A stretch of DNA of 64,000 bases from Trichomonas vaginalis G3 (taxonomy: Eukaryota > Parabasalia > Trichomonadida > Trichomonadidae). The position numbers and the translations under genes were made by a program. The stretch is taken from positions 19,799,319-19,863,318 of the forward strand of contig NC_067206.1 in NCBI RefSeq assembly GCF_026262505.1, read 5' to 3'. Below are positions 21,045 through 31,700 of this stretch, piece after piece. A model generated the notes under the pieces. The model had not been told where the DNA came from and did not search any database. It was given only the letters and a program-made list of their open reading frames with translations. Position 1 is the first letter of the stretch; the number at the start of each line of letters is the position of its first letter.

Positions 21045-22690
21045 CATTCGAATTCGTTTGCAAAGGTGGTGCAGTGATATCATATAAAAGAAATTTTATT
21101 TATGAATTCAAAATTAAAGGTATAACGGATGATATAACATCAATTCCACCAGAAGAACAAAGATATTACGCATTAAATGCATTTCCTAAAGTTTTGAAGA
21201 TTGGAAGATTTAATTTAAATGAGGAATTCATAAAAGGTTTCCTTAATGACATAGAGAAGAAGGTAGATAAGGAATATGTTGATGAAAAAGATAATGAAAT
21301 TAAAGAAAGGGTTGAATGGTATCATGAATGGACATCAAAGATTTTAAAAACTAAAGCTGATACAGGATGGGTTTCCGGATGTTTAGACCTTAAAGCAGAT
21401 AAAACTTATGTTAATGGTGAGTTAGAGAAGAAGGCAGATAAGGAATATGTTGATGGTGAATTAATGAAGAAGGCAAATTTGGTTTATGTTGATGAAAAAG
21501 ATAATGAAATTAAAGAAAGGGTTGAATGGTATCATGAATGGACATCAAAGATTTTAAAAACTAAAGCTGATACAGGATGGGTTTCCGGATGTTTAGACCT
21601 TAAAGCAGATAAAACTTATGTTAATGGTGAGTTAGAGAAGAAGGCAGATAAGGAATATGTTGATGAAATATACCAAAGTTTGATAGGAACAACTAAAAAT
21701 ATTGAAACTATTGTTGGTGACTTTTCTGTCAATGAAGAAAATAAATATTTTAGATGGCAGTTTGTACACTCCTTAAAAAATGGTACACGGTGTAAACTCA
21801 TTCCGAAAAATAACAATGAAATGTATGTAAGCTATAAAAAGAATGATGAAACACAAGTTAAAGTTCCATTAGACAACAACTGCTACATAAACTTATATGG
21901 AAACGAACAAAAGAAATATTTAAGAGTTTATGAAATGACAGATATGACATTGCCTGACCCAGCTCCAGCACCATATTATTATGACTATGGAGATGACGAT
22001 AGAACACCACATGTAGATGAACAAAAGCTAACATTATATTTAGATTATTATAGATATAAAAGATATAATGCAATAGAAAAAACGAGAATAGTATATTATT
22101 ATACAGATGACAGAAATAAATATTATAGTCAAGATTTTACCTACCCTGAAAACATAAGATTATATTATAAAAAATATTCTGACACAAACCAGAAGAAACC
22201 TGAAATAGTTACACTATATTTTAAGTTCAAAAGAGACAATCCTATATTATCTCATATGTTTGATTTAATGAACCCAGTAGGTTCTATTTATACATCTATG
22301 GAAGCAAGAGGTCCTCAAGTAATGTTTGGTGTTGGTGCATGGGAACAAATAGTCGACAGGTTTTTGTATTGTGCAAACTCTTCAAAGGAAACAGGTGGAA
22401 GTAAAACGATTTCAGGTGAAAATTTACCTGCACACAGTCATTACATAGATTTAAGTACATCTCAAGCGGGTTGGCATAAGCATAGATATTGGGATTGGTC
22501 AGGAATGACAAAAGGTAAAGGATATGATGTTAAAGACGACGTTAAGTTTGCTATAAATTGTTACTGGGATGACACTCAGGGAGAAGGAAACCATACACAT
22601 TTCGTTTCAGGATATACACAAACAACGGGACAAAGTAAAGAATACATGCCACCATTTATGACTGTATTCGCATGGTATAGAGTTCAATGA
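21041..22690 (+). CDS. Phage-like trimeric fibre protein with collar-type C-terminal domain
   Basis: The protein has 549 residues. After a short N-terminal head (about 1-75) there is a repetitive shaft in which ADK(T/E)YV(N/D) units and a ~70-residue block occur twice (210-bp direct repeat, 21278 and 21488 onwards). This is the spacing of intertwined trimeric fibres. An Asp/Tyr-rich middle region follows. The last ~130 residues begin PVGSIYTSMEARGP and include FGVGAWEQIVDRFLYC, ENLPAHSH, HKHRYWDW and YMPPFMTVFAWYR, the signature of bacteriophage tail-collar/fibre tip domains. It probably forms host-attachment spikes on particles. That domain is almost identical in DNA to the fibre of element 2 although the shafts differ. 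Confidence 0.82.
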   Translation: MTFEFVCKGGAVISYKRNFIYEFKIKGITDDITSIPPEEQRYYALNAFPKVLKIGRFNLNEEFIKGFLNDIEKKVDKEYVDEKDNEIKERVEWYHEWTSKILKTKADTGWVSGCLDLKADKTYVNGELEKKADKEYVDGELMKKANLVYVDEKDNEIKERVEWYHEWTSKILKTKADTGWVSGCLDLKADKTYVNGELEKKADKEYVDEIYQSLIGTTKNIETIVGDFSVNEENKYFRWQFVHSLKNGTRCKLIPKNNNEMYVSYKKNDETQVKVPLDNNCYINLYGNEQKKYLRVYEMTDMTLPDPAPAPYYYDYGDDDRTPHVDEQKLTLYLDYYRYKRYNAIEKTRIVYYYTDDRNKYYSQDFTYPENIRLYYKKYSDTNQKKPEIVTLYFKFKRDNPILSHMFDLMNPVGSIYTSMEARGPQVMFGVGAWEQIVDRFLYCANSSKETGGSKTISGENLPAHSHYIDLSTSQAGWHKHRYWDWSGMTKGKGYDVKDDVKFAINCYWDDTQGEGNHTHFVSGYTQTTGQSKEYMPPFMTVFAWYRVQ

Positions 22691-22721
22691 ATCATTTATT
22701 TTTATCATAAACAACCAAAAA

Positions 22722-23662
22722 TATATGTTTACGTTAATGGTTTCGGGTTATTCAATAATTAATTATTTTTGAATAACTGATAGGGTCACCGGGTCACCAG
22801 GTCACCAGATTATTTAACTTCTCTGAAAAAATGAGACAACATGACATTTTGACAACAGTGACGGAAATAAATTTTTATTGTTAATGTTTACGTTAATGGT
22901 TTCGGGTTATTCAATAATTAATTATTTTTGAATAACTGATAGGGTCACCGGGTCACCAGGTCACCAGATTATTTAACTTCTCTGAAAAAATGAGACAACA
23001 TGACATTTTGACAACAGTGACGGAAATAAATTTTTATTGTTAATGTTTACGTTAATGGTTTCGGGTTATTCAATAATTAATTATTTTTGAATAACTGATA
23101 GGGTCACCGGGTCACCAGGTCACCAGATTATTTAACTTCTCTGAAAAAATGAGACAACATGACATTTTGACAACAGTGACGGAAATAAATTTTTATTGTT
23201 AATGTTTACGTTAATGGTTTCGGGTTATTCAATAATTAATTATTTTGAATAACTGATAGGGTCACCGGGTCACCAGGTCACCAGATTATTTAACTTCTCT
23301 GAAAAAATGAGACAACATGACATTTTGACAACAGTGACGGAAATAAATTTTTATTGTTAATGTTTACGTTAATGGTTTCGGGTTATTCAATAATTAATTA
23401 TTTTTGAATAACTGATAGGGTCACCGGGTCACCAGGTCACCAGATTATTTAACTTCTCTGAAAAAATGAGACAACATGACATTTTGACAACAGTGACGGA
23501 AATAAATTTTTATTGTTAATGTTTACGTTAATGGTTTCGGGTTATTCAATAATTAATTATTTTTGAATAACTGATAGGGTCACCGGGTCACCAGGTCACC
23601 AGATTATTTAACTTCTCTGAAAAAATGAGACAACATGACATTTTGACAACAGTGACGGAAAT
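22722..23662 (+). repeat. Array of six ~160-bp repeats with GGTCACC triplets
   Basis: Six nearly identical units lie between the fibre and the primase-helicase. Each contains three GGTCACC words spaced 8 bp apart, a 44-bp segment (ACTTCTCTGAAAAAATGAGA then CAACATGACATTTTGACAAC), and a foldback AATAATTAATTATTTTTGAAT region. The same core appears inverted in the array at 26062-26690, so the primase-helicase is bracketed by inverted arrays. Iteron-like binding sites for a replication protein are one possible role. Confidence 0.9.
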
Positions 23663-23724
23663 ATGATGCAGTCCAAAAATAAAGTTAGTTTTAAAATTGT
23701 TTTTATTTTTTTATTCCTATATAA

Positions 23725-26037
23725 ATGACGGCAACAAACAACAACAGCAACTATATCGTTTCTGATGAAAAAGTTATTGATTCATTAGTTGAGGAATTAG
23801 TTGTGGCAGAAACTAAAACCCTCAACGAAAGAATTGGTGAAAACAAGATTGATTTACATAACTACCTCAAACATGATGGAGGAAGAGGAAGGAAAACTGG
23901 TATGGCTTTATTAGTAAATAAAATTTCAAATTTAACGATTATAGATGTTGATATCAATAAATCATACAATGATGAACTTAAAGAAACAGTTAGAAAAGAC
24001 ATTTTATCAAAACTTTCGGATAAAGATGTTATCGTTAAAACCGCTTCAGGAGGTCTTCATATTTATTGCAACACTAATTTCTTCTATGCAGTTTCGAACA
24101 GAATGATTAAATGTTATTCCTGCAATGATTATGATATTGACATCATGACTTCTATTGATGATTCAAAACGTTCTTTAGTGGTTATGGCTGATTCAAGAGT
24201 TCGAAAGAATGCAACAGAACCAATCAATACATACTCATTCATTCGTGGAAGTTATGATTCAACATTAACTAGAACAGTGAATGATATATTAAATGATTTG
24301 AATATTAAGGTAAGAGTTGAACAGAAGAATGAAGAAATAAAGACCATCGTCAATGAAAACAAAGATGTAAACATTGACGATAAACTTGCCCAGAGCATAG
24401 TTGATGGCATCTGTGATTTTGAAGTACATAATGACGGTGGAAACATGAATTTAGAAAAAGAAATAACATTATTCACACTGTTTCAAGCTATTAATTCGTT
24501 ACCTAATCATTTGATTAATGAAGCCTACGATAACGTTTATAACTTCTGCAGTTTAACAGAAAATGCAAAAAGTAATTTTGAAAAAGCACGTGGTAGATAT
24601 GCACATTTAATGACTTCACCATTTGTTTTGGTGAAGATTCTAAAACTATATCAAAAGGAATATTATGATGAATACGTTTTACCTTTATTACGTAAGCCAA
24701 AAATAACATTTGATATAAAACTTGATGACTCGTTTTTGATAACAGATATTAGACGCAAGGCTGAAAATCATCAGTATAAAAACAGTTCTGAAGTAATTAG
24801 GGATTTATCACGTGTAATCCGTTTTGTAGATTGTGGAAACAAATATTTCATTCAAAAGGACTATAATATCCACGACAAAATGAATCAAATATCATTCGTT
24901 CTTCAATCAAACATGAAAGAGTCACTTAAAATGATTAAATTATTTAAAGAAGAAGGTAAAACCATAACAGCATGGGATGTACTATTAAATCAATTGTCTT
25001 CATTAACCGTTAAGGGTGTTTGCTTTAAATCTGATTCCCCAGATGTTTTCTCAACGTTTCAGGGTTATAAATACAACATTCTCGAAAAGCTTGATTACTC
25101 AAAAATTGAGATGTTTATGAATTTCATTAAAGAAGCCATTTGTGATAATAACGATGAAGTGTATAAATACCTTCTCGGCTGGATTGCATCAATGATTCAA
25201 CATCCTGGAATCAAGAATGAAACAGCAATTATTTTGAAAGGACTTCAGGGAACAGGTAAAAACAGATTTACAGACATTATTTCTGAACTTCTCGCTGGTT
25301 ATTCATGCAAAAACATTACTGAAATAAGTGAGTTAACGGGTAATTTCAATTCAGTAGTTGAGAATAAAATGTTTCTTGTACTTAATGAACTCAAGAATGT
25401 TGGTGAAGACAGACTCGCAAACTTCAACGCTTTGAAATCAATTATAACGGATAATGAGATTAGAATTAATGAAAAGAATCAACCCAGAAGAACTGCTCAG
25501 AATGTTGCAAACTTCATTTTCATAACTAACAACGTTTACCCTGTCAAAATTGAAGTTGGAGACAGAAGATATGTAGTTTTAAGAGTTAATGGTAAATTTA
25601 AGGGTCAATTTGATTACTTCAAGAATTTGATGAATTCATGCACAAAGGAATTTTATGATAATTTACTGACGTATTTTATCAATTACGACCTTTCATCATT
25701 TAATGTACGAATCATTCCGATGACTGAAGCCAAACAAGATTTAATTGAATTATCAACAAATCCTTTAGATGTATGGATAAATACACATTATGATGAATTG
25801 TGTGCAGGTATGACGTGTAAAAATGCTCTATTCTGCAAACCATCAGACATGAAAGACAAGAATTTCCAAATGAGTATTAAGGATAAATGTGATAGGAAAC
25901 AAAGAAAAATAGATGGTAAACAGATGTGGTGTTATGTTTTGAAAGAAGAAATGAAAGGATTATATAAACAGGTTGAACCAAACGATAATGATGATTCATT
26001 TACTGACGATGAAATACCTGTAAATGAAGCTTTATAA
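23725..26037 (+). CDS. Primase-helicase (AEP primase plus superfamily 3 helicase)
   Basis: The protein has 770 residues and is intact. The N-terminal half shows archaeo-eukaryotic primase motifs: DVD (74-76), SGGLHIY with His112, and a later DID (137-139). The C-terminal half has SF3/D5-type ATPase motifs: Walker A GLQGTGKN (about 506-513), Walker B MFLVLNEL (about 548-555) and motif C FIFITNN (about 596-602). Such fusions start replication by unwinding and priming DNA in virophages, large DNA viruses and some Maverick lineages. It lies alone between inverted repeat arrays, on the strand opposite to the polymerase. The leader TTTTTAT plus 10 nt supports the start. In an element whose polymerase is broken, its intact frame stands out. 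Confidence 0.85.
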   Translation: MTATNNNSNYIVSDEKVIDSLVEELVVAETKTLNERIGENKIDLHNYLKHDGGRGRKTGMALLVNKISNLTIIDVDINKSYNDELKETVRKDILSKLSDKDVIVKTASGGLHIYCNTNFFYAVSNRMIKCYSCNDYDIDIMTSIDDSKRSLVVMADSRVRKNATEPINTYSFIRGSYDSTLTRTVNDILNDLNIKVRVEQKNEEIKTIVNENKDVNIDDKLAQSIVDGICDFEVHNDGGNMNLEKEITLFTLFQAINSLPNHLINEAYDNVYNFCSLTENAKSNFEKARGRYAHLMTSPFVLVKILKLYQKEYYDEYVLPLLRKPKITFDIKLDDSFLITDIRRKAENHQYKNSSEVIRDLSRVIRFVDCGNKYFIQKDYNIHDKMNQISFVLQSNMKESLKMIKLFKEEGKTITAWDVLLNQLSSLTVKGVCFKSDSPDVFSTFQGYKYNILEKLDYSKIEMFMNFIKEAICDNNDEVYKYLLGWIASMIQHPGIKNETAIILKGLQGTGKNRFTDIISELLAGYSCKNITEISELTGNFNSVVENKMFLVLNELKNVGEDRLANFNALKSIITDNEIRINEKNQPRRTAQNVANFIFITNNVYPVKIEVGDRRYVVLRVNGKFKGQFDYFKNLMNSCTKEFYDNLLTYFINYDLSSFNVRIIPMTEAKQDLIELSTNPLDVWINTHYDELCAGMTCKNALFCKPSDMKDKNFQMSIKDKCDRKQRKIDGKQMWCYVLKEEMKGLYKQVEPNDNDDSFTDDEIPVNEAL

Positions 26038-26061
26038 AGTATGGTTTGAATTTATTTTTAC

Positions 26062-26690
26062 ATTAATCATACCTGTTGTCAAAATGTCATGTTGTCTCAT
26101 TTTTTCAGAGAAGTTAAATTACCTGGTGACCTGGTGACCCGGTGACCCTATCAGTTATTCAAAAATAATTAATAAATACCATCCTCCTTTCATACCTGTT
26201 GTCAAAATGTCATGTTGTCTCATTTTTTCAGAGAAGTTAAATTACCTGGTGACCTGGTGACCCGGTGACCCTATCAGTTATTCAAAAATAATTAATAAAT
26301 ACCATCCTCCTTTCATACCTGTTGTCAAAATGTCATGTTGTCTCATTTTTTCAGAGAAGTTAAATTACCTGGTGACCTGGTGACCCGGTGACCTTATCAG
26401 TTATTCAAAAATAATTAATAAATACCATCCTCCTTTCATACCTGTTGTCAAAATGTCATGTTGTCTCATTTTTTCAGAGAAGTTAAATTACCTGGTGACC
26501 TGGTGACCCGGTGACCCTATCAGTTATTCAAAAATAATTAATAAATACCATCCTCCTTTCATACCTGTTGTCAAAATGTCATGTTGTCTCATTTTTTCAG
26601 AGAAGTTAAATTACCTGGTGACCTGGTGACCCGGTGACCCTATCAGTTATTCAAAAATAATTAATTATTGAATAACCCGAAACCATTAAC
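26062..26690 (-). repeat. Array of five ~118-bp repeats, inverted relative to 22722-23662
   Basis: Five units contain the reverse complement of the core of the left array, including GGTGACC triplets and the 44-bp segment. A short spacer (AATACCATCCTCCTTTCATA) replaces part of the left-hand unit. The last unit extends into the inverse of the AATTAATTATTGAATAACCC region. One unit has CCTTATCAG instead of CCCTATCAG. Confidence 0.9.
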
Positions 26691-26709
26691 GATAAAATAA
26701 CTGATAACA

Positions 26710-26728
26710 AAATTTTATTTTTATATAA
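26710..26728 (+). promoter_or_regulatory. Maverick T-run leader upstream of a small gene
   Basis: AATTTTATTTTTATATAA stands directly before ATG 26729. The same string, TTTTATTTTTATATAA then ATG, precedes the minus-strand gene starting at 28634. It is an instance of the T-run/TA/~10-nt/ATG pattern found before nearly all genes of both Mavericks, so it is likely a core promoter or initiator with a very short 5' UTR. Confidence 0.6.
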
Positions 26729-26854
26729 ATGAATACCCCACAAGCTCAAAATTTACCACGAATCATAACAAGGGAGGAAATGATAAAAATGATGCAAGAA
26801 CTAATTAAAAAACAACAAACCACGAAAACCGAGAAGATGAGGAATAAAAATTAA
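26729..26854 (+). CDS. Small Maverick protein, 41 aa
   Basis: The frame starts MNTPQAQNLPRI and has a basic helical C-terminus (MIKMMQELIKKQQTTK). Function is unknown. The strong leader makes it more credible than a chance frame. Its stop overlaps by 4 nt the end of the convergent gene at 26851-27108. Confidence 0.5.
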   Translation: MNTPQAQNLPRIITREEMIKMMQELIKKQQTTKTEKMRNKN

Positions 26855-27108
26855 ATTTGGATTGAGTTTAAAAATTCATCTCTTCCAATCAATTTATTTA
26901 TTCTATTAAATTCTTTTATTTTTGCTTCACTCAGTTTAAGGATTGAACGGTAAGTTTCTAATTTTTCGATTATTTCTTTCCTCTCTTCATCGTTTTCAAC
27001 CCCACCACATTGCTGCTTCTTTTTGCAATAGCATATTTTTGATTTAATTCTGTTTAGTTTCTTTTTATATTCATCGTCTGGACTCTTGGCTGCTTCGTTG
27101 TCACTCAT
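26851..27108 (-). CDS. Maverick hypothetical protein, 85 aa
   Basis: A charged, largely helical protein with a short Cys cluster (ICYCKKKQQCGG, residues 25-36) that might bind metal. No family is recognised. The leader TTTTTAT plus 10 nt (TTCGTAAGAA) precedes the ATG. It is nearly the same as the leader of the gene at 33351, which suggests a shared regulatory class. Confidence 0.6.
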   Translation of the reverse strand: MSDNEAAKSPDDEYKKKLNRIKSKICYCKKKQQCGGVENDEERKEIIEKLETYRSILKLSEAKIKEFNRINKLIGRDEFLNSIQI

Positions 27109-27128
27109 TTCTTACGAAATAAAAAAAA

Positions 27129-28082
27129 TTAAATATTATTTAAATATAATGGAGTAATAAAATAAATCGGAATTTCTATTAATTTATTGTTCACCTCAAC
27201 TAATACATTACCGTTAATATATCTAACAAATTCAGCTATTGTGTCAAATCTTCGTCTTCTTTTTGTCATTGATTTATCAGTTTTTCCATAATCGAGATGA
27301 ATCAAAACTTTATCCCCTTGTTTAAAATTCATGAGCCCCGAATTAATTTGTTCACGTTTAACATCATTTAATATTCCCATTCTTTTGAAATATCATTTTT
27401 CATTTCCACTGGTTTCATGTTTATAGTTCTATGCCATGTATTATTGTAATAATATACTAACTGCTGTATGATGGAGTCATGATTTCCATCCCAGTATATC
27501 TGACCGTTAACCCCTAACGCATCTCTAAGAGTTCTCATTACTGCATCAACTATTTTATTATGAAACGTATATGGAGAGGATGAAAAGTAAAAATTAATTT
27601 GTGGGAAATAATGAGCCATAGCTGCCTGAAATCCTTTATCACCATCACCCCTGATATTATCTACTCTTTCATGATCTAGTAAGTATTGAATAGCTCTTCT
27701 TGTTTCCTGTTCTGTTTTCCCTTTCACCGGAATGCAATATAAATATCTTGTGTTAATGTTAATGCAAATAAATAAGTAACATTTCCTTTTGAATATTCTA
27801 AATGATCGATTTCGTATGAATATGGATATGGTGCAAATGAAGGGCGACCAAATTTTTCCTTTAACGGTTGAATTTTTGGGTCAATTGGTTTATTTAATAT
27901 CTTGAAATCCTTTTTAAAATCTTTTTGCTTCTTTAATGTTTGAAATGGATATAATAAAGTGAATGATAAAGGATTAACTGAAGGAGGAGGTACTACTGTT
28001 GGAGGTTTTGGGTTGCAAGTGGTTTAATTTTATCTGCTTTGATTTTGGATGATGAAGTTTTGGAATTCATTCCTCCTTTCAT
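27129..28082 (-). pseudogene. Retroviral-type integrase of Maverick 1, frameshifted
   Basis: The pieces read in order, 5' to 3' on the minus strand. A basic/proline N-terminal part leads into YEIDHLEYSKG (first catalytic Asp). The core at 27368-27727 has NIRGDGDKGF (second Asp) and HNKIVDAVMRTLRDAL, where Asp occupies the place of the usual Glu. The C-terminal SH3/chromo-like tail is at 27129-27380 (FKQGDKVLIHLDYG). At least three single-base frameshifts separate these parts (near 28027, 27750 and 27375). The enzyme would insert element ends into host DNA. Its start ATG (28080-28082) overlaps the stop of the upstream gene as TAATG. Confidence 0.8.
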
Positions 28083-28634
28083 TAATTCGGATGTATTCTA
28101 TTCATTTGTTTTAAATATGCTGTATATAAAGGTTTGATATACTTTCCCGCTTCGAGTTTATGTTGAAGGATGAATTCCAAAAGTTGATCTTCATTTAAAA
28201 GTCGGGCTGAATGTGGTTTAACTAATGAATCATAAATTAAAGCTTGTGCTTCATTTATGGTCTGAATGACCTGGGCGTTTTGCACTTTTAGCTTTTGTTC
28301 CTTTGTTTTTTGCGGCTCAGGATTATATAATTTATATAATTCATCAATATCTTCTTCTGTTAATACTTTATTTTTGAAATCTTTCAATTGTTTAAGTTGT
28401 GATTTAGTTTTTCCCTTTGTATATTCATTATTTTTAATTTTGTCTTTAATTTTAGAAATTATTTTATCATGATATTTCAAAATTTCATTTTTATAATATG
28501 ATAATAATAATCCATATCATCACCCGTTATATTTTATCATATTTTTGGAGATATGCTTTTAATTCATAATAAGTAAGAAATTTTTGATTAAATACTAAAT
28601 CATCAATTAAAATTTTTAAATCTACATCATCCAT
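28082..28634 (-). pseudogene. Maverick gene of unknown function, one frameshift
   Basis: A 35-codon frame starting at ATG 28634 (MDDVDLKILIDDL) has the exact T-run leader. A second frame to 28082 (after about 28530, read through KNEILKYHDKIISK) has no ATG of its own. Joined they give about 180 residues of charged helical protein. No family is recognised. The stop codon overlaps the integrase start codon, implying translation from one transcript. Confidence 0.5.
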
Positions 28635-28658
28635 TTATATAAAAATAAAATAAATGTT

Positions 28659-28730
28659 TTAAGGGCGCCCACCTCTTTGATCAAGAATCAAAACCATCAT
28701 TAACGGTTCCTTTTGTCTCTTCTGTGGCAT
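28659..28730 (-). CDS. Possible micro-ORF, 23 aa
   Basis: MPQKRQKEPLMMV followed by a short tail; basic and hydrophobic. It lies between the polymerase 3' end and the next gene. The upstream AATTTTAAT resembles a weak leader. It may be chance. Confidence 0.2.
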   Translation of the reverse strand: MPQKRQKEPLMMVLILDQRGGRP

Positions 28731-28752
28731 TTTATTAAAATTTTAAATTGTA

Positions 28753-31700
28753 TTAAATAAACGGCATACAACATCCATTTTCACAACATACAGCCTTAGT
28801 GTGTGCTCCTGTTAATGCAGTCTTACCAATTGTTAAGCGAGTCATCGTCCTGTTTTTAAGTTGTAAATTAATATTCTGACCATCAAATATCACTTTATCA
28901 TTTATTATATCCAAATAATTTTTAGGTGTTAATTGTTTATTTTGTCGTAAACTAACACCTTTCATTTTTTGTGCAATCTTTTTAAAATCACTCCATCAAT
29001 TGAACCGTTGAATGATGTATAACACTTGGGGCATAAAGCAACCATGTTATCAACTTGTTTCTCAATTGCTAAACCCAATAACTTCTTCTCATGTGCTTTT
29101 TCTTCAGCTTTATTCTTTAATTTAGGTTTAAATTTCTCATCAAAACAGAAGAAATCAAATGGTGCGAATTTGAAAATGTTTTTATCATAAAATTGTTTAT
29201 CGGTAACAATTGCTTGAAATGCTTGAGTGTTAGGAAGATTTGGATCGCCAGCGATTGCCCAATAAGATGAATCAGTATCCCCTTCAATGAAATGAAAACG
29301 ATTAACATCCATGCATTTATACATAAAATCATAAATGAAAACCAAATACCAGTATTTAGCATTATCTAAAGTGAAGAATGCCTCTTGTAAACATGTATCA
29401 CATCTATAAAATCTATCTTTAAGCATCACTTGATATGTATCCTCTTCCTATTTCTCTTATGTTTTTAAACTTATTTGACATACATGCAACGCGTGCCTTC
29501 TGTGCATTCATTATTTTAGTCTTTGTGTAATTTTGTGTATTCATTGCATCGTAACCATATGATCCATTAAGTGAAATCTTGCAAAATAAACTTTTTCCTT
29601 TATTTCCTTCTAATTCAGCCTTTTGTCTTTCGTTCATAAATTTGTTCGCAAATTCATTAAAACAAGTGTTTTTCGTAAATGTTAAAATTGATTGAATATC
29701 ATCGATGATAAAATGAAATCTGTCTATTAGATACCAAAGATAATAAGAAGAAAATGGTTGATATTGGTTGTGTGTTGATGCTAACTGAGTTAATTTCTCT
29801 GTTTCTGGTCAACTGGTAGATTGTTTGATTTCATGTAATTATACATAAAACTACCAATTGTTTTTTCATCTGTGATAATATCTAAGTTTCTTATTATCGG
29901 TAAAAAGTTTATGTAATCATTAATGTATTTTTCATCAATGTGACCCTTTACTTCAGCCACGAATAAAGTATTTTTCTTCTTAATTATTCCCAGTGCTTTT
30001 GCTTTCTTTGTTGCTGTATCACAAATGATAACACCATTCAATCTTCCCGGCATATACATTTTATGGTCAGTATATTGAATGAAATCATGAGGATTAGATG
30101 AAAATGATGAAGGATATAATGAATTAAAATCAACACCAACGAAATGAGTCATAATGTTGGTGGTGTCCTCATTTGATACAGTTTTAGTTTCTGGATTATA
30201 TGAAAGTTTATTAATGTGCGTGATTCCTTTAAGATTTACTCTATGTTGAACATTTGATAGACCACCAGTAATTCCATTACGGAGAATGTGATAAGCTTCA
30301 ACTGAATCTAAAGTCATTGGTAAATTATTTTTTAATGCATAATTTCTTAAATTGATTCTTAAACGTTGAACATCTTCATCTTTATTTGATTTTACGACAT
30401 TGCAATAACAACACATTAACTGACAATTTTCTTTGGTATGTGGTTTTTCATTATCGATTCTATCCAATGTTGGTTTATTTGCATATGTAAACGCTTTACC
30501 ACACATTTTGCATTTAGATGAAAGGATTAAATCGTGATAGTATTGAAAATCATCCATTGAAACATTATTTTTAGTATCCCTTTCTGCTTTTTCATCTTGT
30601 TTCTTATATGATTCAATTTTATATTTCCAATACTTTTTCGTTAATTCAAAACTTGATTCTATCTCTTCCTCAGGATATTTTTCATTAGGATTAAAGTCTT
30701 TATATGCTAAAGCGTAACGAATCATTGAAGCATTCGATGATAAAGAAAGATTATGAAGCATGTCAATTTTATAAACAAATGTTTCTTCAATAATTTTATC
30801 GATTGGGTCAATCATAATTTCAACATCTTTATTGCAATAATGAATAAAATATTCTAATCTATTCTTAAAATTTTTAGCATCATTGAGATATATTTGATAA
30901 TCACTATCTGATATAGTTTCTTGAGTTAATGCTGAATAAAATGAATCTTCGTGAATGGTTCCACTTTATATAATTCTTCTTCGTAATTTTCCCATGTGAT
31001 GAATTGATAAGGGAAAAAGGATTTAACACGTGATTTATTGTTTCCGAAATCTTGAGTGAATTGGTCTAATGTCCCACCCGCTATATAATTTCTGATGTCA
31101 ATAAATCTTAATTCATATGGAACGTTTGTTTTCTTTACAATGATTTGCTTAAATTGTGAAGATGAACCCAGCATTGATTTTATTTTCCATTTTGCAGTGT
31201 TTAAATCACGAAGAATTAAATTTAAATCAAACTTTCCCGAATTAAAACCTATGATATTCACTTTATTGAATTCCTCATCTAGAAGTTCTTTAAATGCTTC
31301 CTTCTGTTTTTCATTTAATGTTTGTGGCTTCAATAATTCATTGTATTGACTCATATTTGATTTAGCAACTAATGAACAGGTTGAAAATAAAAACTCAATC
31401 CAATCAGAAATAAAAGAATCACTCGAAGTTAAGCAAAAATTCCTCGTATACGTTTTATCATTTAATTTAACCGTTGATGATACCATGAATGGTTTTAAGA
31501 AAGCGTTCAAAGTTGCACACTCAGAAAGTTGTAATTCTTCTTTAGTCTCTAATGTTTCAAAGTCAAAAGTAATATAATATCTTGTCGGTTTATAATATTT
31601 CTGCAAATTGTGAGCTAATAACCACTGATATATCTTCTGTTTCGTAATATGTGGTGCATATGGTTGCTGTGTCTTTTGCAATTGAACGTCTTGAATTAAT

